A stretch of DNA of 64,000 nt from Pseudochryseolinea flava (GTDB lineage: Bacteria; Bacteroidota; Bacteroidia; Cytophagales; Cyclobacteriaceae): the NCBI RefSeq assembly GCF_003286915.1, contig NZ_QMFY01000001.1, forward strand, positions 434,001 through 498,000, read 5' to 3'. This document shows, one piece after another, positions 51,123 through 60,276 of this stretch. Position 1 is the stretch's first letter, and each line of letters opens with the position of its first letter. The translations under genes were made by a program, and so were the position numbers. A model generated the notes under the pieces. It was not told the origin of the DNA, made no database searches, and worked only from the letters and a program-made list of their open reading frames with translations.

Positions 51123-52001
51123 ATGAAAAAATCAGCCTTTATCGTATACGCTCTACTCATCGCTGCAGCCTCGACGGCGCATGGGCAAAACAAGAATGAT
51201 TCAACCGGTCTTCCTGGCGACAATTTCAGTTTAAATGGTGCGCTAGAATTATTCAAGCAGTCAGAATCGCCGGAAGAATTTGAAAAGAAACTAAACGCCG
51301 AAGACAGCAAAGTAAACAACCTAGATTTAAATGGTGACGGGGAGATCGACTACATCAAAGTAATCGACAAAGCCGACGGTGATGCGCATGCATTTGTTTT
51401 ACAAGCTGCCGTGTCGGAAAATGAAAGTCAAGACATCGCCGTGATTGAAGTTGAAAAAGAAAGCGACGAAAAAGCAACACTTCAAATTATTGGTGACGAA
51501 GACTTATATGGCGAAGAAACAATTGTTGAACCTACCGAAAAAGTAAAAACAAACGCTGGTACAACGTCGTCGAATGTTACGGTGAACGTCTACACATGGC
51601 CATCTGTAAGATATGTCTATCGACCAGGTTATCGTGTCTGGGTTTCTCCTTGGGGATGGCATGCACGACCGGTTTGGTGGAGACCTTGGAGACCAGTGCA
51701 CTATCATGTGTTTCATCCTTATCATGCGCATTATCGCCATCGCTATGCTGTGGTACATACCCACCGCACAGTTGTCGCACACCGCGTTTACCGCCCTACA
51801 AGAACAACATCGGTAATCGTAAGAACAAGACATCAAGAACCTGTGAATCGATATCGAACGCAACGCGTTGATCGGACAACAGTGATTCGACACAATGATA
51901 ATCGCGCTGTACGAAAGTCAACAACGACCCGTCGCGACAATGGCGCGCGAAAAGGTACGACAACGAAAACGGTGAAACGAAAGTCACGATCTCGCGACTA
52001 A
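51123..52001 (+). CDS. Secreted protein with His/Arg/Tyr-rich C-terminus
   Basis: 292 residues: signal peptide (FIVYALLIAAASTAHG), an acidic region with an EF-hand-like LDLNGDGEIDYIKV segment and a second acidic strand, then a low-complexity region rich in W, H, R and Y (WVSPWGWHARPVWWRPWRP) and a basic tail. The Asp loop could bind calcium. Function unknown; periplasmic or surface. Confidence 0.65.
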   Translation: MKKSAFIVYALLIAAASTAHGQNKNDSTGLPGDNFSLNGALELFKQSESPEEFEKKLNAEDSKVNNLDLNGDGEIDYIKVIDKADGDAHAFVLQAAVSENESQDIAVIEVEKESDEKATLQIIGDEDLYGEETIVEPTEKVKTNAGTTSSNVTVNVYTWPSVRYVYRPGYRVWVSPWGWHARPVWWRPWRPVHYHVFHPYHAHYRHRYAVVHTHRTVVAHRVYRPTRTTSVIVRTRHQEPVNRYRTQRVDRTTVIRHNDNRAVRKSTTTRRDNGARKGTTTKTVKRKSRSRD

Positions 52002-52009
52002 TTAAAAGA

Positions 52010-52034
52010 AACGCCTGCTCCCAATGCAGGCGTT
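52010..52034 (+). terminator. Hairpin terminator
   Basis: Perfect 9-bp stem AACGCCTGC (52010-52018) / GCAGGCGTT (52026-52034) between convergent genes, no strong T-run. Confidence 0.65.
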
Positions 52035-52058
52035 CTGATTAACGGACAACAAAGCAAC

Positions 52059-54716
52059 TTATTCTGAGCGCAAATTCTCAGCTGGCCTCATCAGTGATGC
52101 ATGAATCGCTTGATAACTTATTGTACCAAGCGCAATAACAAGTGCGATTAGCCCTGAGTAGATATAAACGTCTGCGCCGATCGCTGCCTGTTGCTTAAAC
52201 TGCAATACCCATGATTTCATGATGTACCATCCCAACGGTGCTGCAATCAAAAATGATATCACGATTAAGATTACAAAGTTCTGTGTGAGCAATCGAAAAA
52301 CGCTTTGCACGGATGCGCCCAACACAAGTCTGATGCTAATTTCTTTTTTCCGTTGCTCAACCATAAATGATGAGAGTCCATATAATCCAAGACACGCTAC
52401 GATGATCGCCAGTACGGCGAAGGTTGTAAAAATCTGCCCCATGCGCAGCACGTCTTCATACATCATTCCAAAACTGTCATCCAAAAAGGTATAGCGAATG
52501 GGTTGATCGGGGGCAAACTTATTCCATGTTTCCGTTATGCGATCCATCGCGCCGTGCAAATCTGAAGTCTTCATTTTGACCGCCATAATGGAAGGACTAT
52601 ATCCTAGCGTCATACTAAGTGGACGGATATCTTGTTTGAGCGATTCATAATGAAAGTCTTCAACAACCCCGATCACCGTCCAGACACTTCGGTTTTGGAT
52701 ACGTTTTCCTAAAGGCTCCGGTCCTAAATTTAATTCCTTAACCATCGCCTGATTGATGATGATTCCACTAGAATCAGAAGCGATGTCGGCAGAAAAATTT
52801 CTCCCAGCAACTACCTTCAAACCGAGTGTAGGAATATAATCGTGATCGACGCGCCAAAATTGTGCGCCAATAGCATGATCTACATTTCGTTTTCCTTCAT
52901 TCCAAAATCCATTGCCGTCGCGTTTCGTGCCCTCAACTGGAAGAAAGTCGCTAATCGTTACGTGTTGAATTTCACGATCCGATTTTAACGCATCCTTAAA
53001 TGTTCGCACCTGATTGCCCAACTGATCCGCGCCTTGCACCAACAACACTTGTTCCTTATCAAATCCGATTTTGGTTGTCAGGATATGCTGCATTTGTCGG
53101 TAGATGATGAATGTGCCGATGAGTAACACGATGGAAGTCGCGAATTGAAAAACAACAAGTGTACTTCGCAAGGCAGAATTTTTTGTTCCGCTTGTAACGT
53201 TTCGCTTCAAGACTTGCGCCGGTCTGAATGATGAAAGGTAGAATGCCGGATATATCCCCGCGATCACACCAACAATGAGGGCGCCGCCAACAAGCGACGG
53301 AATTAACCACCATTCATGCCAAGGAAAAACAAGATTCTTACCTACTAACCAATTAAAATATCCGAAGAACAGTCGCGCAAGAACGAGCCCTAATGCAAAC
53401 GATAAGAACGCAAACATCACTGACTCCGCTAAAAATTGATTGATAATGTTCGCGCGTTGTGATCCAACAACTTTTCGTAGGCCAACCTCTTTCGCACGGT
53501 TTGAAGATTTCGCAGTCGAAAGGTTTACAAAATTGATACAGGCAATGAGTAGGATAAAAACTGCAATCGCGCCTGCAAGTTTAATGAACCGCATATCACC
53601 GTGACTGATACCCTCTGGATACACCCCCATTTCATTCAGGTAAATATCTTCTAAGGGCTGCAACTTGTGTGAAAGATGTGATAACGCTTCCTCCACGTCG
53701 GCCATACCAGATTCTTTGAGCGGTTTGAGAAAGTGTCGCTCCTTTAGCATCAGCAATTTTTTCTCAAACGCATGAACATCCACACCTTCACGAAGAAGAA
53801 CATAAGTATGATAGTTACTGGCACGCCAATTCGTTTGTTCTCCCGGATAGAACTCACGTCCAGAAAGCGTCACAAAAAAATCAAACTTCAGATGGGTATT
53901 TTCCGGAAAATCTTCGACAACACCACCGATTGTCAATGCACGTTCCTTATCGTTATTCACGATCATCACCTTACCGATTGGATTTTCACCTGGAAAATAT
54001 TTATCGGCTTTCTTTCGCGTGATCACCAACGATAGCGGCTTGGATAATGCGGCCTTTGCATTTCCATAAACAAATGGCGTGTTCATCATCTGGAGTAGCT
54101 CCGGATCTGCGTACACGAATCCGCCTTCGTATGTATTTTCTACGCGATCCTCAGGACGAATATTATTATGTCCGGCACCAAACAATTCTACTGGATTGAT
54201 ACGTGCCACCATTTCGATTTCAGGATAGTCTGGTCCGAGAACAGTTCCAAATGGCGCGGGCATATGTACATCGCGATCGACGGTCTCAGGGCCCTCGTAA
54301 ATTTCAACTACGCGAAAAATTCTGTCTTTGTTCGGAACATGCGCTTCAAAACTCAACTCCTCACGAATGAAGAGCGCGATCAAAAGACACGCTGCAACAC
54401 CTAATGCAAATCCTCCGATCTTAATAGCAGAGTAGGTTTTTTGACGCGACATACCACGCCAACTGATCTTGAAATAATTGTTCAGCATTGTCATATGATT
54501 AAAGTGGTGACGCGCGCGGCGAATAGCAAAAGGTCGCAGGTAATGAAACACCTCATACCAATCGTTCAGCTTCGCGCGAAAACTAGATTTATCGCTTACG
54601 ACTTGATAAAATTTTTCATCCAAATCGCCTTCAACTTCTTCGGCTAATTCTGCGCGCAAAAACCAGCGCAATAACCGTCGTGAGAGACGAGGAGGTTCAA
54701 CATTTGATGCCTTCAT
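52059..54716 (-). CDS. MacB/FtsX-type ABC transporter permease with N-terminal PadR-linked extension
   Basis: 885 residues. The first 80 residues are the cytoplasmic extension typical of Cytophagales permeases paired with PadR (RLLRWFLRAELAEEVEGDLDEKF). Then MacB_PCD/FtsX repeats: TM1 around 100, a large periplasmic domain, four-helix core near 385-530, a second MacB_PCD and a final trio of helices. The GLRKVVGSQRANIINQFLAES coupling helix is visible. No ATPase in the window; these permeases are thought to use a shared ATPase. Probably exports peptides or lipids. Confidence 0.87.
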   Translation of the reverse strand: MKASNVEPPRLSRRLLRWFLRAELAEEVEGDLDEKFYQVVSDKSSFRAKLNDWYEVFHYLRPFAIRRARHHFNHMTMLNNYFKISWRGMSRQKTYSAIKIGGFALGVAACLLIALFIREELSFEAHVPNKDRIFRVVEIYEGPETVDRDVHMPAPFGTVLGPDYPEIEMVARINPVELFGAGHNNIRPEDRVENTYEGGFVYADPELLQMMNTPFVYGNAKAALSKPLSLVITRKKADKYFPGENPIGKVMIVNNDKERALTIGGVVEDFPENTHLKFDFFVTLSGREFYPGEQTNWRASNYHTYVLLREGVDVHAFEKKLLMLKERHFLKPLKESGMADVEEALSHLSHKLQPLEDIYLNEMGVYPEGISHGDMRFIKLAGAIAVFILLIACINFVNLSTAKSSNRAKEVGLRKVVGSQRANIINQFLAESVMFAFLSFALGLVLARLFFGYFNWLVGKNLVFPWHEWWLIPSLVGGALIVGVIAGIYPAFYLSSFRPAQVLKRNVTSGTKNSALRSTLVVFQFATSIVLLIGTFIIYRQMQHILTTKIGFDKEQVLLVQGADQLGNQVRTFKDALKSDREIQHVTISDFLPVEGTKRDGNGFWNEGKRNVDHAIGAQFWRVDHDYIPTLGLKVVAGRNFSADIASDSSGIIINQAMVKELNLGPEPLGKRIQNRSVWTVIGVVEDFHYESLKQDIRPLSMTLGYSPSIMAVKMKTSDLHGAMDRITETWNKFAPDQPIRYTFLDDSFGMMYEDVLRMGQIFTTFAVLAIIVACLGLYGLSSFMVEQRKKEISIRLVLGASVQSVFRLLTQNFVILIVISFLIAAPLGWYIMKSWVLQFKQQAAIGADVYIYSGLIALVIALGTISYQAIHASLMRPAENLRSE

Positions 54717-54731
54717 CTTATTGACGATTAC

Positions 54732-55076
54732 TCACAGATCGAATTTGAGTTTACCTGTCGCAAAGTCAGGAAACTGTTCCCATAGCGACACCTTGAAATC
54801 ACGCGACTCCTTTAATACTCTTTTACCATAAGCCGTGATGACATAAATACGTTTTCGACGACCACCACGCTCGGAGGTCGCGTTACCCATTTCGGATTTA
54901 AGAAAACCTTTCTCTTCAAGTCTGTTCAACGTTGAGTGCACGGCGCCGATAGAAATAGCGCGCCCAGTTTGTGACTCAAACTCCTCTGCCATTTTAAAAG
55001 CATAAGCCTCTTCACCCAATATGCCAACAAGCAATAGAATGGTTTCTTCGAAGTCCCCGATCTTCGTTTCTTTCAT
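54732..55076 (-). CDS. PadR family transcriptional regulator
   Basis: 114 residues with the PadR winged helix: ILLLVGILGEEAYAFKMAEEFE, GAVHSTLNRLEEKGFL, RGGRRKRIYVITAYGKRVL. 15 bases upstream of the permease gene it most likely represses. A perfect inverted repeat overlaps its start. Confidence 0.92.
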   Translation of the reverse strand: MKETKIGDFEETILLLVGILGEEAYAFKMAEEFESQTGRAISIGAVHSTLNRLEEKGFLKSEMGNATSERGGRRKRIYVITAYGKRVLKESRDFKVSLWEQFPDFATGKLKFDL

Positions 55077-55077
55077 T

Positions 55078-55140
55078 TGATACTAAATTGTAGAACTAAT
55101 ATACGCGTGTTGACTTTATTTGTTATACATTTTAGTATCA
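55078..55140. promoter_or_regulatory. 10-bp inverted repeat at the padR promoter, probable operator
   Basis: TGATACTAAA (55078-55087) and TTTAGTATCA (55131-55140) are exact reverse complements, 43 bases apart, directly upstream of the padR start. Two PadR dimers or a loop are possible. Confidence 0.6.
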
Positions 55141-55316
55141 AATCATAAAAAATATTTTCAAAAATACATTTCCAACTTGTTTTCGACATTTCTGTGGCGA
55201 CCGCGGAATCGCTCCAGTAGGATAAAACAATCTTTACACCCTGCAGACAACAACAAGCGTTTTCTAGAGAATCCTTGAAGTAGTATATTGTAGTTTAATC
55301 AACATCAATCCCTCAC

Positions 55317-55721
55317 ATGAAAAAGTTACTTCAATCAGCATCACTGGATACCGACGCCGCCACGCTTCTCTTGCGTTTGTTGTTTGGTATTTTGTTTGTG
55401 CGCTACGGCTACAACAAATTAATCGCGTACGATATGTACGTTGCAAATTTCCCCGACCTTATCGGCATTGGTGGAAAGCTTTCTTTTCATTTGGTAATTT
55501 TTGCTGAACTTGTTTGTGGACTGCTCGTCACGATTGGTCTGCTTACACGCTTCGCGGTGATTCCGATATTAATCACCATGATTGTAGCGTTCTTCCTGGC
55601 ACATGCAAAAGATCCATTCGACGCCAAAGCAATATCGTTTGTTTTCTTAGGACTGAGCGTTGTCATCTTCCTATTGGGAAGCGGAAAATATTCCGTTGAC
55701 AAACTGGTTCTCAAAAAATAA
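55317..55721 (+). CDS. DoxX family membrane protein
   Basis: 134 residues, four helices, the family start LLLRLLFGILFVRYGYNKL. Same family as the gene at 928-1395 but only distantly similar. Monocistronic with its own terminator. Confidence 0.85.
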   Translation: MKKLLQSASLDTDAATLLLRLLFGILFVRYGYNKLIAYDMYVANFPDLIGIGGKLSFHLVIFAELVCGLLVTIGLLTRFAVIPILITMIVAFFLAHAKDPFDAKAISFVFLGLSVVIFLLGSGKYSVDKLVLKK

Positions 55722-55730
55722 TTTACCAAG

Positions 55731-55754
55731 AAGGCCTGCACTGCGGGCCTTTTT
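55731..55754 (+). terminator. Rho-independent terminator
   Basis: AAGGCC (55731-55736) / GGCCTT (55746-55751) followed by T-run, 9 bases after the DoxX stop. Confidence 0.85.
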
Positions 55755-55842
55755 CATACCCCATATTTAATCACAGAACTTTTGTATATTCAATGCGCTC
55801 AACAGCGACAACGGCGTATAGAGGCACCGTTGTATTCCACAC

Positions 55843-56397
55843 ATGACAACGACAATCCTTTTTATCCACAGCGCAGGTACGCAAGCGCCAAATCAAGGAA
55901 GCTACGATTTGGTTGGCTGGCTCAGAAAAGTCCTTGACCCGTCCTACCGGATTGTTTTTCCACTGATGCATGACCCTGAAACGCCGGAATACAGCGCTTG
56001 GCGAGACCAAATTGAACGGGAGCTAGCACTCATTGACGAGACCGTCATCATGATTGGTCATTCCCTTGGCGGATCTGTCGCATTAAAATATCTATCTGAA
56101 GAACGTATTCAGAATAACATCGCCGCACTATTTCTTATCGCGGCTCCATTCTGGGGATTCGATGAGGAGTGGAATGTCGGAGATTTTCTTTTAGAAAAAG
56201 GATTTGAAGAAAAGATCGGAAACGTGAAAACGACAATCTATCACAGCGTCGACGACCCATGGGTACCATCAGAACATGCCACATTCTATGGAGAGCGATT
56301 GCATCACGCACGTGTGAAGCTAATCGAAGGAGATGATCACGAATTTAGGAATGGCCTACAACAACTTGCCAATGATATTTTGAAGACGCAAAGCTAG
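55843..56397 (+). CDS. RBBP9/YdeN-like alpha/beta hydrolase
   Basis: 184 residues. Nucleophile Ser in MIGHSLGGSVALKYL, Asp in HSVDDPWVP and His in EGDDHEF form the triad; FIHSAGTQAPNQG begins the oxyanion strand. Serine hydrolase of unknown substrate, cytoplasmic. Confidence 0.85.
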   Translation: MTTTILFIHSAGTQAPNQGSYDLVGWLRKVLDPSYRIVFPLMHDPETPEYSAWRDQIERELALIDETVIMIGHSLGGSVALKYLSEERIQNNIAALFLIAAPFWGFDEEWNVGDFLLEKGFEEKIGNVKTTIYHSVDDPWVPSEHATFYGERLHHARVKLIEGDDHEFRNGLQQLANDILKTQS

Positions 56398-56419
56398 TCT
56401 ATTTACACTCTGGAATTTT

Positions 56420-57343
56420 TTACAATTGCGCCAAGCTCTTGTTCTCCATCAAATATTCGATTGCTTTTGCCAGGAAGCGCGCACAGCTCACGATGTTAAC
56501 TTTACCATCATCGATTTCATCTTTCACCGTGTCTGAAATACAGATGCTTTGAATATTTGACTTGCGAATCGTTTCGAGTGCGCTACCACTAAGTACACCG
56601 TGCGTACAATATGCTTGAACACTCGCGGCGCCATGTTCCATTAGAAGATCTGCAGCCTTACACAACGTGCCTGCCGTATCAACGAGGTCATCAATGATAA
56701 TGACGTTCTTACCGTTCACGTCGCCGATGATCTCCATGTGTGCAATTTGATTCGGCTTTAGGCGTTCTTTATTAATGACAGCGATGTCTGCTTCAAGATA
56801 CTTTTTATAGAGTTTCAAACGTTTTATTCCACCAAAGTCGGGGCTGCACAAACACAGGTGATCGATTTTTTTTGCCTGAATGGACTCGATGAACAGCTTA
56901 TGCGAAGAAAGTGGATCAAGCGGAATTTTATAGAATCCCTCAATTGCGTTCGTATGAAGATCCAATGTAATAATTCTATCGGCTCCCATCTGCTGAATCA
57001 TATCGGCGATGATTCGTGACGAGATTGCAGTACGCTGACCATCGCGACGCTCCTGACGACTGTGAGGTAGATACGGAATCACCAACACTACCTCCTTCGC
57101 TGAAGATCGCTTGGCGGCATCTACTGTCACCAAAAGCTCAAAGAGGTTTTCGTAAGGCATGTGTACTTTCGCGATGATGAACAACACCTGACCACGTACG
57201 CTTTCATTAAATCGAACGAACAATTCTCCGTCGGAAAACTTCTCAGAGTGAATCTTGTAAAGCGGCTGACCTAAGTGAGAGGCTATCTGCTCCCCTAATT
57301 TGCAAGCAGTAGATGTGGCGTAGAGCCTAATATTGGATTCCAT
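56420..57343 (-). CDS. Ribose-phosphate pyrophosphokinase-like protein, divergent
   Basis: 307 residues with the PRPP-synthetase fold: FSDGELFVRFNESVRG, LDLHT, SPDFGGIKRLKLYKKYL and the PRPP loop VIIIDDLVDTAGTLCKAA. Differences from the housekeeping enzyme: the catalytic flexible loop reads YLPHSRQERRDGQRTAIS instead of the usual YYGYARQDRK...PRxPI, and the SPDxGG site has Phe. Fourth gene of the RNA ligase/HD-Pnk/NMNAT-Nudix operon on the minus strand, 114 bases after the NMNAT gene. It could make PRPP for NAD salvage or a related pyrophosphate; a housekeeping copy should exist elsewhere. Confidence 0.8.
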   Translation of the reverse strand: MESNIRLYATSTACKLGEQIASHLGQPLYKIHSEKFSDGELFVRFNESVRGQVLFIIAKVHMPYENLFELLVTVDAAKRSSAKEVVLVIPYLPHSRQERRDGQRTAISSRIIADMIQQMGADRIITLDLHTNAIEGFYKIPLDPLSSHKLFIESIQAKKIDHLCLCSPDFGGIKRLKLYKKYLEADIAVINKERLKPNQIAHMEIIGDVNGKNVIIIDDLVDTAGTLCKAADLLMEHGAASVQAYCTHGVLSGSALETIRKSNIQSICISDTVKDEIDDGKVNIVSCARFLAKAIEYLMENKSLAQL

Positions 57344-57457
57344 GAATGACGTACCAGTTTGTAGATCTTCAGTCTATAACGACTAAACATCAAAGGTAAT
57401 TTTGTTTTGGGATTTCCCTTTGCGAAATCAGTTTCAAAAGCAAAAAAAATATCTTCG

Positions 57458-58360
57458 CTAGTGTAGGTATCGCGTCAACAGCAGCTCAAAATGAGGTGTA
57501 TGCTCCTTCGCTAATTTACCTTGCACCATCATCTTATGGACGGTGTGCATTTCAAACCATTGTACTTCCGCGATATCATCGTTTCCAACCGGATCGCCAG
57601 AAACGTGGTCTGCAGAGAAAAGTGTCGTGATAATTTTATCGCGTTCGTTCTTATATCGCCAGTCTTTTACCCTAAACGAACCTTCGTAACGTAGGGGCGA
57701 TACGATCATCTTTCCACATTCCTCCTCAAGCTCACGCAGAGCTGCCGCTTCAAAACTTTCGTCGGTAGGATCAGAAAAACCACCGGGAAGTCGCCAAACT
57801 TGATCAATGGTCTTCATCCCTAACAATATCTCGGTTTGATTCTTTCTAAAGATCGCCACGTCTACGGTCGGGTGAACCTTCGGATAGGGCTGCGCATATC
57901 CATAAAGCATTCCGGCCTGAAAATGTGGATTGTTGACGCCATCTCGCAACATGGCTTTAATCTGATCGGCATCGTTTTCATGATGCAACGGTAGGTCTAC
58001 TGTACCATACTTTCCAGTGTAAAAGCTACTGAAGCGGTCACTGCTTCCATAGAGTAAAAAATCTTGACCAGGATATTTCTGCTGCAAGACCGCATCCAGG
58101 TTGAGCGACCATTGTGTATCCAGTGGATGATCCGACAGCGACAACACTTCCAGTGAGGGGTATTCCTGCTTTATCATTTTTTCGCGCTGGCTAAAATCAA
58201 ATGGGTTGAATACACTTCCTTTTACCGGAGTCGTACCCAACACCAACACAATTTTATCATGTTTCTCCTGTACGCGTTTGATTAATGTATGATGCCCATC
58301 TGCTAAGCGAAGCACTTGAAAACGAGCAATAATTACGCCTAAAGTGGAAAGCTTTTGCAT
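57458..58360 (-). CDS. Bifunctional NMN adenylyltransferase/Nudix hydrolase (NadM-Nudix type)
   Basis: 300 residues from ATG 58360. N-terminal nucleotidyltransferase (VIIARFQVLRLADGHHTLI, the HxGH-like ATP site altered to DGHH; SSDRFSSFYTGKYG) and C-terminal Nudix domain with box GGFSDPTDESFEAAALRELEEECG, matching the GX5EX7REUXEE pattern. Known members make NAD from NMN and cleave ADP-ribose. It ties the RNA-repair operon to NAD/ADP-ribose metabolism. Confidence 0.85.
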   Translation of the reverse strand: MQKLSTLGVIIARFQVLRLADGHHTLIKRVQEKHDKIVLVLGTTPVKGSVFNPFDFSQREKMIKQEYPSLEVLSLSDHPLDTQWSLNLDAVLQQKYPGQDFLLYGSSDRFSSFYTGKYGTVDLPLHHENDADQIKAMLRDGVNNPHFQAGMLYGYAQPYPKVHPTVDVAIFRKNQTEILLGMKTIDQVWRLPGGFSDPTDESFEAAALRELEEECGKMIVSPLRYEGSFRVKDWRYKNERDKIITTLFSADHVSGDPVGNDDIAEVQWFEMHTVHKMMVQGKLAKEHTPHFELLLTRYLH

Positions 58361-58427
58361 GTGATTTTTGTTTACCAAATATATGTCGAAGGGTCCTAAA
58401 AGCAATAACTCCAAATAACGGTAGAAG

Positions 58428-58454
58428 GCTTGCAAGCGTTAACTGCCTGCAAGC
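58428..58454 (-). other. Hairpin between HD-Pnk and NMNAT-Nudix genes
   Basis: GCTTGCA (58428-58434) / TGCAAGC (58448-58454), perfect 7 bp, in the 99-base gap; no T-run, so perhaps an attenuating or processing site within the operon. Confidence 0.45.
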
Positions 58455-58459
58455 TGTTA

Positions 58460-59563
58460 TTAAAAAATCCATTCTACTGTTTGAGCTTCATAGGAGAGCG
58501 GCACCTCCAGCTTCTGCAACATGCGTTGGATTACTTTTTCAGGCACTGGATGATCGCGATCACGATTTTGTTGCAACCATTGCTGATAGGGAACTTCCAT
58601 ATACAACAATTTTACGCGTGCTTTATAAGTGGTAAATAAATCAATCCAAATCGAGCGCATCTGTTTTGTGATGTTTGTCGCATTGAAAATAAAAGGTTCG
58701 CTTCTGCGAAGCAGAATCCTTGCATGTTCTTTTGCTTGTTGAATCACCCAACCATTACCCGCTGCATCATCCGGTTTAATTTTATTCTTGCGACGGATTT
58801 CGTCTAAACTAATCACTGTCATGCCTGGATAGTTCCGCGTGATGAAAAAGTCTTTTCCCATCCCAGGAAGTCCACTCAACATAATGACATCATTTTTGTA
58901 ATCATCAAAAGGAATATAATCGACACTACTATCGTCCTTTCGAAAGTAATCGAACCGTGCTAGGCCAGTCTCAAAATATCGCGGTGTAAACCAACATTGC
59001 TGTTCTCGACATAATGCCTCGAAAAAATCAATACGTTCCAGGAGATCCTGTTGATCATTGCAAGTGCGCCCAAGCACATCCGCTTTCGCCAACAGCGCCA
59101 ACTGGGTGGATCCACCCCGAAGCGACGATTCAATCACCGCTTTCTGCGGATCCCGTTTCTCCATCACCCAAAGTGGTAAACCATGGTGTCTTACAAGAGC
59201 AGCAATTTGCTCTCGCATTTGAACCGGCGCGCCAAGCTCATATAAAATTTGGCGCGTCGTATATTCACCTTTCTTAGCATGTCCTTTCGATGTGATTGAT
59301 CCATCAAATTCCAACACCGTTGTTGAACGTTTTTCCACGTCATGCAATAACGCAGCGGTCCATAAGATCTCTTTTGCGCTTTCTGACAGTGCTTCGAACT
59401 CAACGCTATTTTGCAGCGCGTCCAACACCATTTGCGTATGGACGGCCACATCTCCCTCCGCATGATGTCGCGGATCCTGACGTACGCCAGACATATCGGC
59501 AACCCACTCAAAATTTCTTTCGAGTGATTGCCAAGATTTATCTTTTATTAATACCCAATTCAT
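58460..59563 (-). CDS. HD-Pnk: HD phosphoesterase fused to polynucleotide kinase
   Basis: 367 residues from ATG 59563. N-terminal HD domain: DVAVHTQMVLDAL, ALLHDVEKRST (HD pair) and VRHHGLPLW. C-terminal P-loop kinase: IMLSGLPGMGKDFFITRN (Walker A), SLDEIRRKNK, FIFNATNITKQMR and a lid RDRDHPVPEKVIQRML. This is the architecture of Runella HD-Pnk, which removes 2',3'-cyclic phosphate and adds 5'-phosphate to RNA. It heals ends for the ligase encoded 26 bases upstream. Confidence 0.9.
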   Translation of the reverse strand: MNWVLIKDKSWQSLERNFEWVADMSGVRQDPRHHAEGDVAVHTQMVLDALQNSVEFEALSESAKEILWTAALLHDVEKRSTTVLEFDGSITSKGHAKKGEYTTRQILYELGAPVQMREQIAALVRHHGLPLWVMEKRDPQKAVIESSLRGGSTQLALLAKADVLGRTCNDQQDLLERIDFFEALCREQQCWFTPRYFETGLARFDYFRKDDSSVDYIPFDDYKNDVIMLSGLPGMGKDFFITRNYPGMTVISLDEIRRKNKIKPDDAAGNGWVIQQAKEHARILLRRSEPFIFNATNITKQMRSIWIDLFTTYKARVKLLYMEVPYQQWLQQNRDRDHPVPEKVIQRMLQKLEVPLSYEAQTVEWIF

Positions 59564-59589
59564 GATTCTGTCTTTTAAGTTAACATTCG

Positions 59590-60276
59590 TTACGCACGTT
59601 CCCAATTCAACTTTGCACGACGCCAGTGACGTGTCCAGTGCTCATCAGTTTTTACGTGACCTTTTCTAACATACTTGAATACGTTCGCAGCAAAAGTATC
59701 GACATGAAATTCATCACCACTCCTACTGACGATGCCTTCACGCGAACATGCTTTTCCTGTTGCAATGTCCACTGATTCAAATTCACTTTCTTCTGAAGCG
59801 AATTGCAACACATCGGCCTTTATCAGTTCCACTTCGGCCGACTTTGTAATTTTTATTTCCGGCACCACAGGAAATTCGAAAGCTGTCGCGTAGAACTTTA
59901 CTTCTTCCCAACTTAACCAACGATCACCTTCGCGAATTGCAAAGACATGAAAATGCTGATCGATGTTTAGGTACTCGATGGAGTGAATCGCATAGAGATT
60001 CTCCCCAAAGATTTCTAAGTCTCCCAGATCGTTCTTCAACAAAGCCCATCGCTCCCTGATCGCTTTCGTCCAGGGTGATACGGTTGGTGCTGCATGCGAT
60101 CTTGCAAAAACACCATAACGATTAAGGCAATTGTTCTCGCCATCTAATTTTTCGGTATGAACTATCGTTCGCCATTTCGAAACATGTTGCGCGTAGTCGT
60201 GTGCAATGCGATCATCGCTTGTCGTTCCTGGTGAAAAAGGAAAATGATATGTCCTCCCATATTTTCTTGAGTTCAT
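59590..60276 (-). CDS. ATP-dependent RNA ligase
   Basis: 228 residues from ATG 60276. Covalent nucleotidyltransferase motifs: I KLDGENN (AMP-lysine), Ia-like ARSHA, III IFGENLYAIHSI, IV EGIVSR and V FKYVRKGH. It lacks a large C-terminal domain, so it is a minimal RNA ligase of the Rnl type. It seals 5'-phosphate/3'-OH RNA ends produced by HD-Pnk. First gene of a four-gene operon. Confidence 0.9.
   Translation of the reverse strand: MNSRKYGRTYHFPFSPGTTSDDRIAHDYAQHVSKWRTIVHTEKLDGENNCLNRYGVFARSHAAPTVSPWTKAIRERWALLKNDLGDLEIFGENLYAIHSIEYLNIDQHFHVFAIREGDRWLSWEEVKFYATAFEFPVVPEIKITKSAEVELIKADVLQFASEESEFESVDIATGKACSREGIVSRSGDEFHVDTFAANVFKYVRKGHVKTDEHWTRHWRRAKLNWERA

Noticed and set aside
51504-51893. 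Cys/Met/Arg-rich frames opposite the His/Arg-rich secreted protein
   Set aside because: Low-complexity shadow of the real gene on the plus strand.
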